DNA from: Aestuariivirga litoralis | GTDB lineage: Bacteria; Pseudomonadota; Alphaproteobacteria; Rhizobiales; Aestuariivirgaceae | NCBI RefSeq assembly: GCF_015714715.1 | Contig: NZ_WAHS01000001.1 | Span: 1,488,001 to 1,552,000 of the forward strand | DNA: 64,000 bases | Reading direction: 5' to 3' | In this document: piece by piece, positions 25,861-34,461 of the stretch | How positions within the stretch are numbered: the first letter of the stretch is position 1 | Layout of the letters: every line of letters starts with the position of its first letter | Translations under genes and position numbers: made by a program | Notes under the pieces: model-generated | The model's input: the letters and a program-made list of their open reading frames with translations, nothing else | Databases searched by the model: none | Told to the model about the DNA's origin: nothing

Positions 25861-26765
25861 CACCACGCCACCACAATGACGAGGCCCGGCCCGCCATCGC
25901 CGCCGCGCCCACCGGTCACCCCGCCGCCGCCGCCGCCGCCGCCAGAGCCGATATTTCCATTGCCGCCGCGCCCGCCGGTGCCCGTGCCAAATGAACCGCC
26001 GCCAGAGCCGCCATGCGAAGCCAATGGTGCCCACATGAAGGGGCCATGCTGGCCATCACCGCCATTGGCAACACCACCGGCCAGCGCGGCCAACAAGGCA
26101 GCACTGACTGCACCGACGCTGCCACCTGCAAATCCCGTATCGCTGGTGCCGACGCCAGCCCCACCGGCGCCGGGCGAAAGATTATAATTGGAACCACCAG
26201 AACCAAGCCCGACACCGGTACCAACAGCACCCGTCTGTGCGCCACCCGCACCGCCGGTGCCGCCACCCGTAAATGTTCCGATCCCAACGGCCCCCAAAAA
26301 GCCCGCTCCGGGTGCACCTGATGCAGATCCTGCCGCACCGCCCGCGCCCGAGGTTCCAGGATTGCCTCCACCCGGAACTGTGCCCGTCAGCGCAAGCTGA
26401 TCATTGCTCTGGGTGGAAGGGAAATAGGCGATGCGGCAAACATCAGTGGGTGCAGCACCCGCTGCATCGGCCGCACCGCCAAGCCCACCCATGGGCACTT
26501 TGACCAGCAGCCGGTCTGGAACAAGAAGCGCAGGCACGCCAGTCAACCGGCCAAGACCCCCGGCACCTCCGCCTGCTCCGCCGCCGCGCGCCGTGCCAGA
26601 AGCGCCAGAACAGCCACCACCACCGCCGGACCCGGGGCCGAACAGGTAAAACGAGAACATGCTTTTGCCGCGCGGCTTGGTCCAGGCCTGCCAGTCACCA
26701 CTGGCCTGAAACATCTGGACATCGGCACCATTCTGCGTGTTGGGCAGATGAGAGAGATCAAGCAT
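25860..26765 (-). CDS. Glycine-rich tail-fibre-like protein
   Basis: About 301 residues from the ATG at 26765 (MLDLSHLPNTQNGADVQMFQ). A short N-terminal region with GDWQAWTKPRGKSMFSFYLF is followed by a long low-complexity Gly/Ala-rich stretch. The C-terminus is hydrophobic (GPGLVIVVAW). This pattern is usual for phage tail or capsid fibre proteins with a glycine-rich shaft. It overlaps the next upstream gene by 8 bases. The repetitive composition produces long open frames on the other strand that are not genes. Confidence 0.65.
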   Translation of the reverse strand: MLDLSHLPNTQNGADVQMFQASGDWQAWTKPRGKSMFSFYLFGPGSGGGGGCSGASGTARGGGAGGGAGGLGRLTGVPALLVPDRLLVKVPMGGLGGAADAAGAAPTDVCRIAYFPSTQSNDQLALTGTVPGGGNPGTSGAGGAAGSASGAPGAGFLGAVGIGTFTGGGTGGAGGAQTGAVGTGVGLGSGGSNYNLSPGAGGAGVGTSDTGFAGGSVGAVSAALLAALAGGVANGGDGQHGPFMWAPLASHGGSGGGSFGTGTGGRGGNGNIGSGGGGGGGGVTGGRGGDGGPGLVIVVAW

Positions 26766-26973
26766 TCTCAACCTCCTCCACCGGCTCCGGCACGTCGGGC
26801 GCCCAAAGGGGTGCGGGCACTTCCGCCACGGGAACGCATTCGGCAAAGCCTGGATCAACCGGATTGCCCGCCGCATCCAGATAGCGCGTCACGATCCCGG
26901 CAACGCTTTCCTGCAGCGCCTCGATTTGCGGCGACAGATAATGCAATTGCACTTTCACATAGGAGGGCTTCAT
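26758..26973 (-). CDS. Small hypothetical protein of GTA/prophage tail module
   Basis: 71 residues starting MKPSYVKVQLHYLSPQIEAL and ending with an acidic Pro/Val-rich tail. I do not recognise the family. The start overlaps the upstream stop in a TGATG junction and the end overlaps the glycine-rich gene by 8 bases. It resembles the small chaperone- or assembly-like ORFs often found beside tail fibre genes. Confidence 0.55.
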   Translation of the reverse strand: MKPSYVKVQLHYLSPQIEALQESVAGIVTRYLDAAGNPVDPGFAECVPVAEVPAPLWAPDVPEPVEEVENA

Positions 26974-27398
26974 CAGTACTGCCCTCCGATCGCACTTACC
27001 TGGTAACCGGCGGCCACGGCGGTGCTCAAGGTGCAAATCAGTTTGAAGCCCGGTGGCAGCGCCAGATTGAGCGGCAACTCATAGGCCGGTTGGGCCGAGG
27101 TTTCCGAAAGCGTGGTGGCCGGCAAGGTCATTTCCGCAATCAACGCGTTGTTGGCTGCGGTCGTATTGGCGCTGCCATTGTTGATGAAGATGCGTAGCAC
27201 CGTCTGCACATTGGTGCCCAGCGCCCGGGCGATGATCTTTTGGATGAAATTGCCCGCCGCATTGCCTGCATTATTGCCTGTTGCGATGGTGCTCACCGTG
27301 CCGGTGCCATCCTTGGCGGTGTTGGCGGAGGTAAGTGCCGGTGCAGCCCATTGGACTGAACCCAGACTGGAAAAGATCGGTTGTGTATTGGCGGCCAT
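26973..27398 (-). CDS. Hypothetical phage/GTA structural protein
   Basis: 141 residues, Ala/Thr/Asn-rich, beginning MAANTQPIFSSLGSVQWAAP. It has a beta-rich pattern (FIQKIIARALGTNVQTVLRI, PLNLALPPGFKLICTLS) that suits a virion structural protein. There is no signal peptide or membrane segment. Only 9 bases separate it from the DUF2793 gene upstream, and its stop overlaps the next start. The family is not recognised. Confidence 0.6.
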   Translation of the reverse strand: MAANTQPIFSSLGSVQWAAPALTSANTAKDGTGTVSTIATGNNAGNAAGNFIQKIIARALGTNVQTVLRIFINNGSANTTAANNALIAEMTLPATTLSETSAQPAYELPLNLALPPGFKLICTLSTAVAAGYQVSAIGGQY

Positions 27399-27407
27399 GT
27401 GAAACTC

Positions 27408-28142
27408 CTAGTTCATGAAAAACGAGCGCGCGCAGAGCAGAGCTGTGGCACCGGCATTGAGGGCATCGGCATATTGCTTGGTGGCAATGCCGGTGGGTGA
27501 AGTGGGGTTGGCGTAAAGTGTGGCCAAGCCAGTTGAGGGGCTGACGTTCAATGCCTCGCGCCAGGTGCTGCCATCGGCACTCACCTTGATGTGGAAGCCA
27601 TCATCCCCGGTGGTTCCCATTTCGGCGCGGCCGGAAAAACTGGTTTGGAAAAGCAGGCTCGCCGTATCGCCCACGGCATTCTTGTTGAGCTTCAGCTGCA
27701 TGCCATTGCCCACATTGTTGAGCAGCACGGCGGATGAATTGACTGACAGCTTGTTGGTCGCGTCAGGCGTGGCATTGACGCCAAGCAGCGCTACAGACTG
27801 CGGAAACGGCAACGGCAGCCACGCCGTGCCGTCGAAAACGATGAATGTGCTTTCTGCAACGATCCAGGCGAGGAACCCGGCGCGCGGCGTGAGAAACACC
27901 CACAGCCCTGCATCACGCAAGGCAATCAATCCAGCCTTGCCGGCCCAGTCCCCGGTCGGCGTGGTGCCGATCAGAAACCTGTCGCCCTCGGCAAAACTGC
28001 CCGGTGGCGCATTGAGCCCGCGCGAGACCAGCCGCAATTGCAGCAACCCATCGATCAGCGCCACCGCATCATTATGCGGCAAATGCTTCTGCGCCTGGTT
28101 GGCCTCGATCAGCGGCAGGTTCAAATTGGGTGAATTAGACAT
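27408..28142 (-). CDS. DUF2793 domain protein of GTA/prophage tail region
   Basis: 244 residues. The N-terminal part LNLPLIEANQAQKHLPHNDA, followed by EGDRFLIGTTPTGDWAGKAG and WVFLTPRAGFLAWIV, is the DUF2793 signature. This family is encoded next to gp15-type tail-tip genes in alphaproteobacterial GTA and prophage clusters. The C-terminal half (NKLSVNSSAVLLNNVGNGMQ, ATKQYADAL) resembles tail-fibre or lectin-like regions. The start overlaps the stop of the gp15-like gene by 8 bases. Confidence 0.82.
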   Translation of the reverse strand: MSNSPNLNLPLIEANQAQKHLPHNDAVALIDGLLQLRLVSRGLNAPPGSFAEGDRFLIGTTPTGDWAGKAGLIALRDAGLWVFLTPRAGFLAWIVAESTFIVFDGTAWLPLPFPQSVALLGVNATPDATNKLSVNSSAVLLNNVGNGMQLKLNKNAVGDTASLLFQTSFSGRAEMGTTGDDGFHIKVSADGSTWREALNVSPSTGLATLYANPTSPTGIATKQYADALNAGATALLCARSFFMN

Positions 28143-30549
28143 TCAATGTTCCTTCCAGGATGGCGCCTGCCCCAACGCTCGCGCTGATCTGCGCCACGCG
28201 CAGTTTGAGGCTGGCTGGCAAGCTGCCGAAATCGGCTATGGCATCAGCAGAGGCGTAAAAATATTCAGGCGCTGAAAGCTTCACACTGCGTAGCACTGAC
28301 GTGCCATTCATGATGTCGAGGCGATAAGACTCACTCACTTCGCCAAGAGGCACTTCTGCAAACTCCCAGGAGTCGCCCTGCTCACGCGTACGGCGGATCC
28401 AGCTGATGCTGAAGCCGCCCGCCACTTTCTTCAGCGCCAAGCTTACAGGTGAGAGAGGCCGCAACGCTTTCAACGTGCCAGCACTTTCCAGTTCTACATA
28501 GGAAGGATCGCCAGGGTCGCGCTGCTGCGGCCCCAAACGCCACACCGAAGGCAAGCCCGATTCCGACGAGCTGGCCACCGGCTGCACCACCGCTGCATTG
28601 AGCAGCACGACATTTTGACCCGCCGCGCGCAACGTCAGCATTTCAGGGCCCGAACCGGCTTGCGCGCGCAATAGTCCCGCGAGCCGATAAGTGCGCGGTG
28701 CAATCAGCAGCGCATCGCGGAATTGCAGGATTTCAAATCCGGTCTCCGGCGTGCCCAGTGCCGCAGCATTACCGCCGCCATAGAGCGCTTCAGCCGAAAT
28801 CGACGAGAGCGTGCCGCTGCTCATTTCAACATCCAGAGTGGTGGTGAAATCCACCCGCGCGGTGCGACCGGTGGGCAGCGCGGTCAACGTTACGCCCAAG
28901 CTGGCCTGCTGGGTGACCAGCCGGTTGAATTTCAAACTCGCATCGCTGGTTTGCCGGTACAGAACCAGACTACCGGGCCAGGGCGTGGCCTGTGCAGCGA
29001 GGCGTGGGGCCACCGAGCCATCGTCGCTCACCAGCGCCAGATCCATCAGCAAAGCATCCGCCGCGCCATAAACTGGCGGCAAATCAAAGGTCACGCCACG
29101 ATCGGGCGCAGGCGGCGGATCATAGGCGGCGGCATCATAGGCCAGCGCCTCAATCTTCAACGCGGTGCCCGCCGTCACCGATTTCACCCGCCACAGATTT
29201 CCGGCCAGTGCCAGCACATCGCCGGGCTCCACCGCTTCAAATGAAGGCGGCAAGACAAACTGTGCAGTCTCGCGCGCGGCATGGGCTTCAGCCAGCGCCA
29301 CATCTGCCAGGCCTTGTGCGCTTTTCTGCGTCATCGCCGCAGGCACTGAAATTACCACTTCGGCCTTGCTGGTGCTGCCAATGGTCCGTTGCGACACGGC
29401 GGATTGGCGGTAATCCAATCCGCTTTCCGAAAAACCAACATGCACGGCCAGCGGCAGATCCGCCTCCTGTGCGCGGTATTGCATCAGCAGCGGCGAGGCC
29501 TTGTCATCGTCCACCAGATCATCAACCGAAATTTCCAGCGGCGCATTGATCCGCCGACTGACGAATTTCATCTTTCCTTCGGCCTCAAGAGCATCAATGC
29601 AAAAGGCTTGCAGCAAACCTTCCAGCGCCTCGCGGGCCGACATCGGCTTGTCCAGAACGAAGCCATCGACCAGACCGTGGGCTTCCGTCACATCCACATC
29701 ATCAAGGCCATAGCGCACGGCCAGATCAGTGATCAGGCTGGCCAGCGAAACTGCCCCCAGCCGCCCGTTCAGCCAATGACCACGGGCATAATTCGGCGCG
29801 TCGGCCCACACATCGCTGCGCGCCGGAAAGGCGGGGAAAGGCCTGGCATCCCAGCACCAGTGGAACATCCGTCCCACATCCACCATCGGCGCGCCAGTGA
29901 CGGATGACACTGGATTATTGTTCGCCCAATAGGTCTGCATCGCCTGGATGTAAGCAAGTTGCAGCTCAGCATCCTGTTTGCCATCCGAATAAAATGGCAG
30001 CGCGCTTTCGGATGATTTCGCATCGACGAAAACATTGGGCTGGTTGGTGCCCTTGTCCACCGCCGGGCAACCGAGTTCAGTAAACCAGAACGGCTTCGAT
30101 TGCGGCACCCATGCTGTGGCGGCAGCGCTTTCAATGCCACCCGGCCGGTCATGATGCGCATTCAGCCACCAGCTCCGCACATCCTTGGGCCGGAATATCC
30201 AGGGCTTGCCATAGGCGCCATCAGTGATTGGCGTGCGCGCCTGCGCGTCACGATCAGCATCGCTGGCATAGTACCAGTCAAACCCTTCGCCACCCGCGAT
30301 GCGTGAGGTGAGATAGCCCTGATCATAGATACTGCTGGCACCGCTCGCGCGGTCCAGATGATCCGCACCATCGCGCCAGTCCGTCAGCGGAAAATAGTTG
30401 TCGATGCCGATGAAATCCACGTGGCTGTCCGCCCAGAACGGATCGAGATGAAAAATCACATCGCCACTGCCATCGCTGGGCTGGTGCCCGAAATATTCAC
30501 TCCAGTCCGCGCCATAGGAAATCTTCGCAGCAGGCAGAATGGCTTTCAC
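28135..30549 (-). CDS. GTA gp15-like tail-tip protein, N-terminally truncated
   Basis: 804 codons remain open from a GTG at 30549. The sequence begins inside the TIM-barrel-like domain (ISYGADWSEYFGHQP, FIGIDNYFPLTDWRDG, KPFWFTELGCPAVDKGTNQP). It continues through the tail-protein domain (GLVDGFVLDKPMSAREALEG and beyond). Complete gp15-type proteins are around 1300 residues, with several hundred residues before the TIM barrel. Those are absent here, and the upstream sequence runs into an out-of-frame portal-protein stub. The frame upstream of the GTG closes at a TGA within 30 bases. I read this as a deletion remnant; whether a protein is still made is unknown. Confidence 0.8.
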   Translation of the reverse strand: MKAILPAAKISYGADWSEYFGHQPSDGSGDVIFHLDPFWADSHVDFIGIDNYFPLTDWRDGADHLDRASGASSIYDQGYLTSRIAGGEGFDWYYASDADRDAQARTPITDGAYGKPWIFRPKDVRSWWLNAHHDRPGGIESAAATAWVPQSKPFWFTELGCPAVDKGTNQPNVFVDAKSSESALPFYSDGKQDAELQLAYIQAMQTYWANNNPVSSVTGAPMVDVGRMFHWCWDARPFPAFPARSDVWADAPNYARGHWLNGRLGAVSLASLITDLAVRYGLDDVDVTEAHGLVDGFVLDKPMSAREALEGLLQAFCIDALEAEGKMKFVSRRINAPLEISVDDLVDDDKASPLLMQYRAQEADLPLAVHVGFSESGLDYRQSAVSQRTIGSTSKAEVVISVPAAMTQKSAQGLADVALAEAHAARETAQFVLPPSFEAVEPGDVLALAGNLWRVKSVTAGTALKIEALAYDAAAYDPPPAPDRGVTFDLPPVYGAADALLMDLALVSDDGSVAPRLAAQATPWPGSLVLYRQTSDASLKFNRLVTQQASLGVTLTALPTGRTARVDFTTTLDVEMSSGTLSSISAEALYGGGNAAALGTPETGFEILQFRDALLIAPRTYRLAGLLRAQAGSGPEMLTLRAAGQNVVLLNAAVVQPVASSSESGLPSVWRLGPQQRDPGDPSYVELESAGTLKALRPLSPVSLALKKVAGGFSISWIRRTREQGDSWEFAEVPLGEVSESYRLDIMNGTSVLRSVKLSAPEYFYASADAIADFGSLPASLKLRVAQISASVGAGAILEGTLNV

Positions 30550-30634
30550 ATCCGCCGCCAGCGTCTTGAATCATCGGTGCGAAGGCGGCCGATTTTGTTT
30601 CGCGCAACAAAAGTGATTTCAAGGTTTTCAGCAT
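30497..30634 (-). pseudogene. Stub of GTA portal-protein gene fused out of frame to gp15
   Basis: An ATG at 30634, 17 bases after the terminase stop, opens a 45-codon frame. The first about 21 residues (MLKTLKSLLLRETKSAAFAP) look like the N-terminus of a GTA/HK97-type portal protein, which normally follows terminase. After the codons for PMI the DNA becomes the gp15 TIM-barrel coding sequence in another frame, so the remainder is meaningless until a stop at 30497. The junction lies at about 30566-30575. Confidence 0.7.
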
Positions 30635-30651
30635 TTCAAATTTCCAGTACT

Positions 30652-31905
30652 TCACACCACGCGCGCACGCGGCTCCGCCTGCTTGCGCAGCATCAGTTCC
30701 GTCACCGCCCAGACCAGCGCATCCAGCCGATCGGGGCTGCGGCCATCTTCGATCATCGAACACATTTCATCTTCCAGTGCCGGCAGAGCGCCGACGTGAT
30801 GCACGCGGCCCTGCTCATAGAGTGCGGCCACCGGCTCCGCCCGCGCCCGCTTTCCCGCGCTGGCATGCACGGCGCGGTAAGCAATCCCCGGCTCCACTTC
30901 GCGCAGCACTTGTTCCACCATGGCGCCGCCCTGGTTCACTTCGGCCACCACGCGCGAGGCATTATAATTCTCATAGGCACTCACAACTTTCCGGGCCCAC
31001 TGCGCGGGGCGCGCACGTTCGACTGAAAGATCGGCCAGCACATAGGCATGGCCATCCAGCCCCAGCCCTGCCACTACGATGCCACAGGCATTGCTGCGGG
31101 CGTTGAAACTGGCCGGAGGATCCACCGCCGCAATCACCCGCTTCAGCTCAGGTGCCGCATTCATCCGCAGCCGCTCTATGTCGTCGCGCCGGAACAACGC
31201 ATCGGGATCATCCTCGATCAATTCGCCGTCCAGCTCCTGTCTTCCAAGGCGCGTCCCCGCATAACGCGCAGTCACATCCTTCAAAAAAGGCCGTGCCAGA
31301 AAGGCGGCATTGTCGGCCGTCTTCGAACGCGAAACCACGGTGGCCTCATCAGCCAGCAGCTTCTTCACAATGGCGATAGGGCGTGGCGTAGTGGTCACCA
31401 CCGCCACCGGGTTTTCACCCAGGCGCAGCGCGAAATTCAGCATCTGCCATACACTCTCGGCCTGTTTCCATTTCGCCAGCTCATCGCACCAGGCCGCATC
31501 GAATTGTGGCCCGCGCAAACCGTCCGGCTCTTCCGCCGAAAACACATGCGCAATGCTGCCATTGGGCCAGGTGAGCAGGCGCTTGGAGGGTTCAAATTTC
31601 GGCCGCTCACCATCGGGGTGAATGGCCAGCAGGCCGGATGGGCCTTCGATCATTACCAGTCGCGCTTCATCAAAAGTGGGTGCCACCAGAGCGATGCGGC
31701 GGGGCGTGCGTTCCTCATCCCAGGCATGCATGGCCAGAGCTCGCACCCATTCGGCACCGCCGCGGGTTTTGCCGCTGCCGCGCCCGCCAAGCAGAAGCCA
31801 GGCGCGCCATGCGCCGGCGGGTGGCAGCTGGTCACGTCTCGCCCACAGGCGCCATTCCCACAGCAGTGCGCGCACTTCCTGAATCGTCAGTTTCCGTGTC
31901 AGCAT
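30652..31905 (-). CDS. GTA/phage terminase large subunit (TerL, gp2-like)
   Basis: About 417 residues from the ATG at 31905. The frame is open to 32094, and ATGs at 31950 and 31965 are also possible because no clear ribosome site decides. The ATPase domain has a Walker A motif in WLLLGGRGSGKTRGG (about residues 37-50) and an acidic Walker B region in FDAAWCDELAKW. The nuclease domain begins near VIAAVDPPASF and ends with RLDALVWAVTELML. It overlaps the upstream gp1-like gene by about 70 bases. TerL packages DNA into heads, yet no head genes remain downstream. Confidence 0.88.
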   Translation of the reverse strand: MLTRKLTIQEVRALLWEWRLWARRDQLPPAGAWRAWLLLGGRGSGKTRGGAEWVRALAMHAWDEERTPRRIALVAPTFDEARLVMIEGPSGLLAIHPDGERPKFEPSKRLLTWPNGSIAHVFSAEEPDGLRGPQFDAAWCDELAKWKQAESVWQMLNFALRLGENPVAVVTTTPRPIAIVKKLLADEATVVSRSKTADNAAFLARPFLKDVTARYAGTRLGRQELDGELIEDDPDALFRRDDIERLRMNAAPELKRVIAAVDPPASFNARSNACGIVVAGLGLDGHAYVLADLSVERARPAQWARKVVSAYENYNASRVVAEVNQGGAMVEQVLREVEPGIAYRAVHASAGKRARAEPVAALYEQGRVHHVGALPALEDEMCSMIEDGRSPDRLDALVWAVTELMLRKQAEPRARVV

Positions 31906-32374
31906 CTGGCTGTTCGGCGCCCAGGCTTGCAATGCGGCGCGCAAGTTCATCACGCTGGGCGGCATTGAGGCGGGCTGTTTCTGCTGCACGTCCGCCACGC
32001 TTCTTGCGTTCCTTGTGTTCAAGTTCGAGAACCTTTTCCAATGTGCGCACCAATGTGTTGGTGTTGCGGATGTCACGCTCATTGCCGAGCGCATTGGCCT
32101 CGTCCTTCAACGCCCCGATCTCGCCTTCCAACTGGTTCAGGCGCTTCTGCACCGCCTCTTTCAGGCGGCGCAATGTTTCGCGGGTGGATTCAGATTTGGG
32201 CTTGGCCGACTTGGCATTGCGTGGCTTCCAACCCCGCGCCCGCGCTTCATCAATCAACTGCTGGCGCGAAATCTGTAAGGTGGCGGCGATGGCAACAACG
32301 CTCTCGCCGCCCGCCTCATAGCGCAAGCGAACGGCGTCCCAGTCGATGACTGGGGCTTCTTGTGTGTCTGTCAT
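31832..32374 (-). CDS. GTA gp1-like small terminase / DNA-binding protein
   Basis: About 180 residues from the ATG at 32374 (MTDTQEAPVIDWDAVRLRYE). The N-terminal helix-turn-helix (GESVVAIAATLQISRQQLIDEARARGWKPR) precedes a long coiled coil (TRETLRRLKEAVQKRLNQLE, NTNTLVRTLEKVLELEHKER). This is the layout of the GTA gene 1 small terminase, and the position before TerL agrees. A promoter-like TTGACA element with a palindrome lies about 50-85 bases upstream. Confidence 0.8.
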   Translation of the reverse strand: MTDTQEAPVIDWDAVRLRYEAGGESVVAIAATLQISRQQLIDEARARGWKPRNAKSAKPKSESTRETLRRLKEAVQKRLNQLEGEIGALKDEANALGNERDIRNTNTLVRTLEKVLELEHKERKKRGGRAAETARLNAAQRDELARRIASLGAEQPDADTETDDSGSARTAVGMAPVGET

Positions 32375-32413
32375 GTGATGTAAATTCTCGAAGGGCGCGT
32401 CTCTTTCGGCCCA

Positions 32414-32473
32414 TTTCTGGAGTGTGACGAGAACTACACGAGACACCGTACGGTGTCAAGCACTATTTTCCTA
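32414..32473. repeat. 60-bp direct repeat, copy A (3' side of metalloprotease gene)
   Basis: This segment matches 34462-34521 at about 52 of 60 positions by eye, in the same orientation. The two copies bracket the metalloprotease gene; copy A covers the last few bases of that gene. The conserved core is TTTCTGGAGTGTG, then GAGAACTACACGA, CACCG, CGGTGTCAAG and TATTTTCCTA. Confidence 0.9.
32431..32459 (-). promoter_or_regulatory. Candidate promoter and palindromic operator for GTA gp1/terminase
   Basis: On the minus strand TTGACA (32459-32454) and TAGTTC (32436-32431) are separated by 17 bases. That gives a sigma-70-like promoter pointing at the gp1-like gene whose ATG is at 32374. A perfect 16-bp palindrome GACACCGTACGGTGTC at 32442-32457 overlaps the -35 and spacer, the usual place for a TetR/AcrR-type repressor. 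The repressor is not encoded nearby. Confidence 0.6.
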
Positions 32474-34213
32474 GACAAGGAATATATCTGTGTTGTGGAG
32501 AACATAATTGTTCTGCAGCTGCGCAATTGCAACGGCATGGGCCACAGAGCCCGAACCATCAGCGTCAAAATAAAGCGTATGGTTTGACGTGTTGAACCAG
32601 AATTCCTGTGCGGTGTTTGCGGCACCCGTTGTTCCGGCAACAAAGTGGGACGCATCCAGCATGCCGGCATCCGCACCACCCGCCGCAAGCTGACCGCCAA
32701 ATCCGGCTGCGGAGAAATCAAAATGATCTCCCGCGTGGAACCCGGCCACCTTGTCTGACCCTTCAGTGGCCGCGAGATAGACAAAATGGTCATTGCCGCT
32801 GCCACCGCGCAGCGTGTCGCTGCCGGCGCCACCCACCATGACGTTGTTGCCGCCCTTGCTCGTGAGCGTGTCGTTGCCACCCAGGCCGATCATCACGACG
32901 TTGCTGCCAGACAGTGAATTGCCACTGCCATTGCCCAAGACCACAGTGGCGAGTGCTGCCACGTTGTTGGCTTCATTGCTTTCGGTAACCTGGTTTGTGG
33001 AATCGGCAATCACGCCGAGATAGTAAGTGCCCGCCTTGGCATTGGCCGGCAGGGCCAAGGCAATGCTTTCAATTTGCGATCCACCGCCCGCCAGGCTCGA
33101 TGCCTGGAACGAGCCAACCAGCGTGTCAGCGGTGGTGATGGTCTTGTCGGTGGACAAATAGAGGCCCGTGACCGAGGCGGCGGCGGCTCCCGCTCCCGTG
33201 TTGTTGAGCGTGAAGCCCAGTTTGGCCCCGTCAAAGGTGATGCCTGAAATGGTGAGATCGGCAGAAGCCGGCGCGGGCGGCGGGTTGGGACCCGGGTTGG
33301 GGTTTACGTTGGATCCGATATGGAAACCCAGGGTGTGGAGGATCGTCAGGTCAACATTGGTGAGGGCCTGTGTTGTCGATCCCGTATAAAATTCGTCAAA
33401 AGGATCATTCCCGCCCTGCACCCCGGAATTCAGGAAATCGCTCGGGTCGGAATTCCTGCCGAAATCCGCCAGCTTGGTGGCCCCGCCATCAAGCGAAAAA
33501 TAGGCGGCTGGTGCGGTGGCGCCGCCGTTGAACAGCCGGTTGCCTTGGCTGGTGAAGCGGAAAAGATCGAAGATGTCCGGCGCTGTGCCATAGGGAACCC
33601 GGCCCAGTGCGTGGGTCAATTCATGCAAGGCCACGCCCACCAGAAGATTGGGGCTGATGTCGGTTGCGAAATATGCGCTGCCATCATCGGTGGTGGCGTC
33701 ATTGGCGGCGAGCCCGCCAAACAGCTTTGCCTGGGCATTCCAGACGACCACGTTCGATTGGCCCTGGATCGAAGTTCCAACCGGAAGGGCATCAAATGTC
33801 GTGTCACCTGGCGCTGCACTGGCCAAAAGCTGGGAGCGCAAGGTGGAATAGCTTGAATAGTAACCACTGTCGGGGCCGGCGGCCGCGCCACCGCCCGTAC
33901 CGCTATAATCGATGTTCAGATTGACGGTGATTTTGTCAGTGATCACATTGGCCAGCAACAGTGCCGCTTGGGCAATGCCGTCGCGAAAACTCTGCGGTGC
34001 GGCCGCGGCTGCGGCATCAAACAAGAGATTGAATGTGATTCCGCCCGAAGACACAGCGGCGAAAGTCCCTGCAGCACCCAGGGCAGCCCCCAATCCATCG
34101 GCTTTTCCAGCGTGGGAATAGTCATGCCCGGCCTGCCACGGCGCACCTTGCGCCATGACGTGGTCGCCATGGCTCACAAACAACCCACCTTCAATTGCAG
34201 AACTGTTTTTCAT
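32471..34213 (-). CDS. Secreted RTX-type zinc metalloprotease (NF038122-like)
   Basis: About 580 residues from the ATG at 34213. The N-terminal half carries VALHELTHALGRVPYGTAPD, a zincin motif HExxHxxGR with His197, Glu198 and His201. It is followed by DFLNSGVQGGNDPFDEFYTG and LTILHTLGFHIG. After a Pro-rich linker (about residues 320-335) comes a CARDB-type Ig domain (ADLTISGITFDGAKLGF, VTESNEANNVA). Calcium-binding RTX repeats (GLGGNDTL, GGAGSDTLRGGSGNDHF) and a C-terminal serralysin-like region follow. There is no classical signal peptide, which together with the RTX end points to type I secretion. Such proteins digest external proteins. No transporter genes for it are nearby. Confidence 0.85.
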   Translation of the reverse strand: MKNSSAIEGGLFVSHGDHVMAQGAPWQAGHDYSHAGKADGLGAALGAAGTFAAVSSGGITFNLLFDAAAAAAPQSFRDGIAQAALLLANVITDKITVNLNIDYSGTGGGAAAGPDSGYYSSYSTLRSQLLASAAPGDTTFDALPVGTSIQGQSNVVVWNAQAKLFGGLAANDATTDDGSAYFATDISPNLLVGVALHELTHALGRVPYGTAPDIFDLFRFTSQGNRLFNGGATAPAAYFSLDGGATKLADFGRNSDPSDFLNSGVQGGNDPFDEFYTGSTTQALTNVDLTILHTLGFHIGSNVNPNPGPNPPPAPASADLTISGITFDGAKLGFTLNNTGAGAAAASVTGLYLSTDKTITTADTLVGSFQASSLAGGGSQIESIALALPANAKAGTYYLGVIADSTNQVTESNEANNVAALATVVLGNGSGNSLSGSNVVMIGLGGNDTLTSKGGNNVMVGGAGSDTLRGGSGNDHFVYLAATEGSDKVAGFHAGDHFDFSAAGFGGQLAAGGADAGMLDASHFVAGTTGAANTAQEFWFNTSNHTLYFDADGSGSVAHAVAIAQLQNNYVLHNTDIFLV

Positions 34214-34461
34214 GCGCAAACTCTCTGATGTGGTTGTCGCTTTGCTTGCCGGAGTCAGTGAAAGGCTCTGGACCCGCAAACTCCGCGGATGACTTAAACC
34301 GATGATTCGTTAGGACTTCGGAAAGCAGGATATCAAAAGTTGAATCAAAGATTCATTGCAAATTTTGAAATCCGATCTTGCGACGATCAGCTTGGGGCAA
34401 GGCCGCCGGGATGATTGCAAGGAAAAGTACGCCAACTTTCAGCGCGCTACGCTCAACCGCT

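Noticed and set aside
25860-26765. Several proline/alanine-rich plus-strand frames opposite the glycine-rich gene
   Set aside because: They are the reverse of GGx codon repeats. The minus-strand gene has a sensible N-terminus, overlaps its neighbours properly and fits the module.
31905-32094. N-terminal extension of the terminase frame back to 32094
   Set aside because: It would overlap the gp1-like gene by over 250 bases. The peptide lacks family character, so a start near 31905-31965 is preferred.
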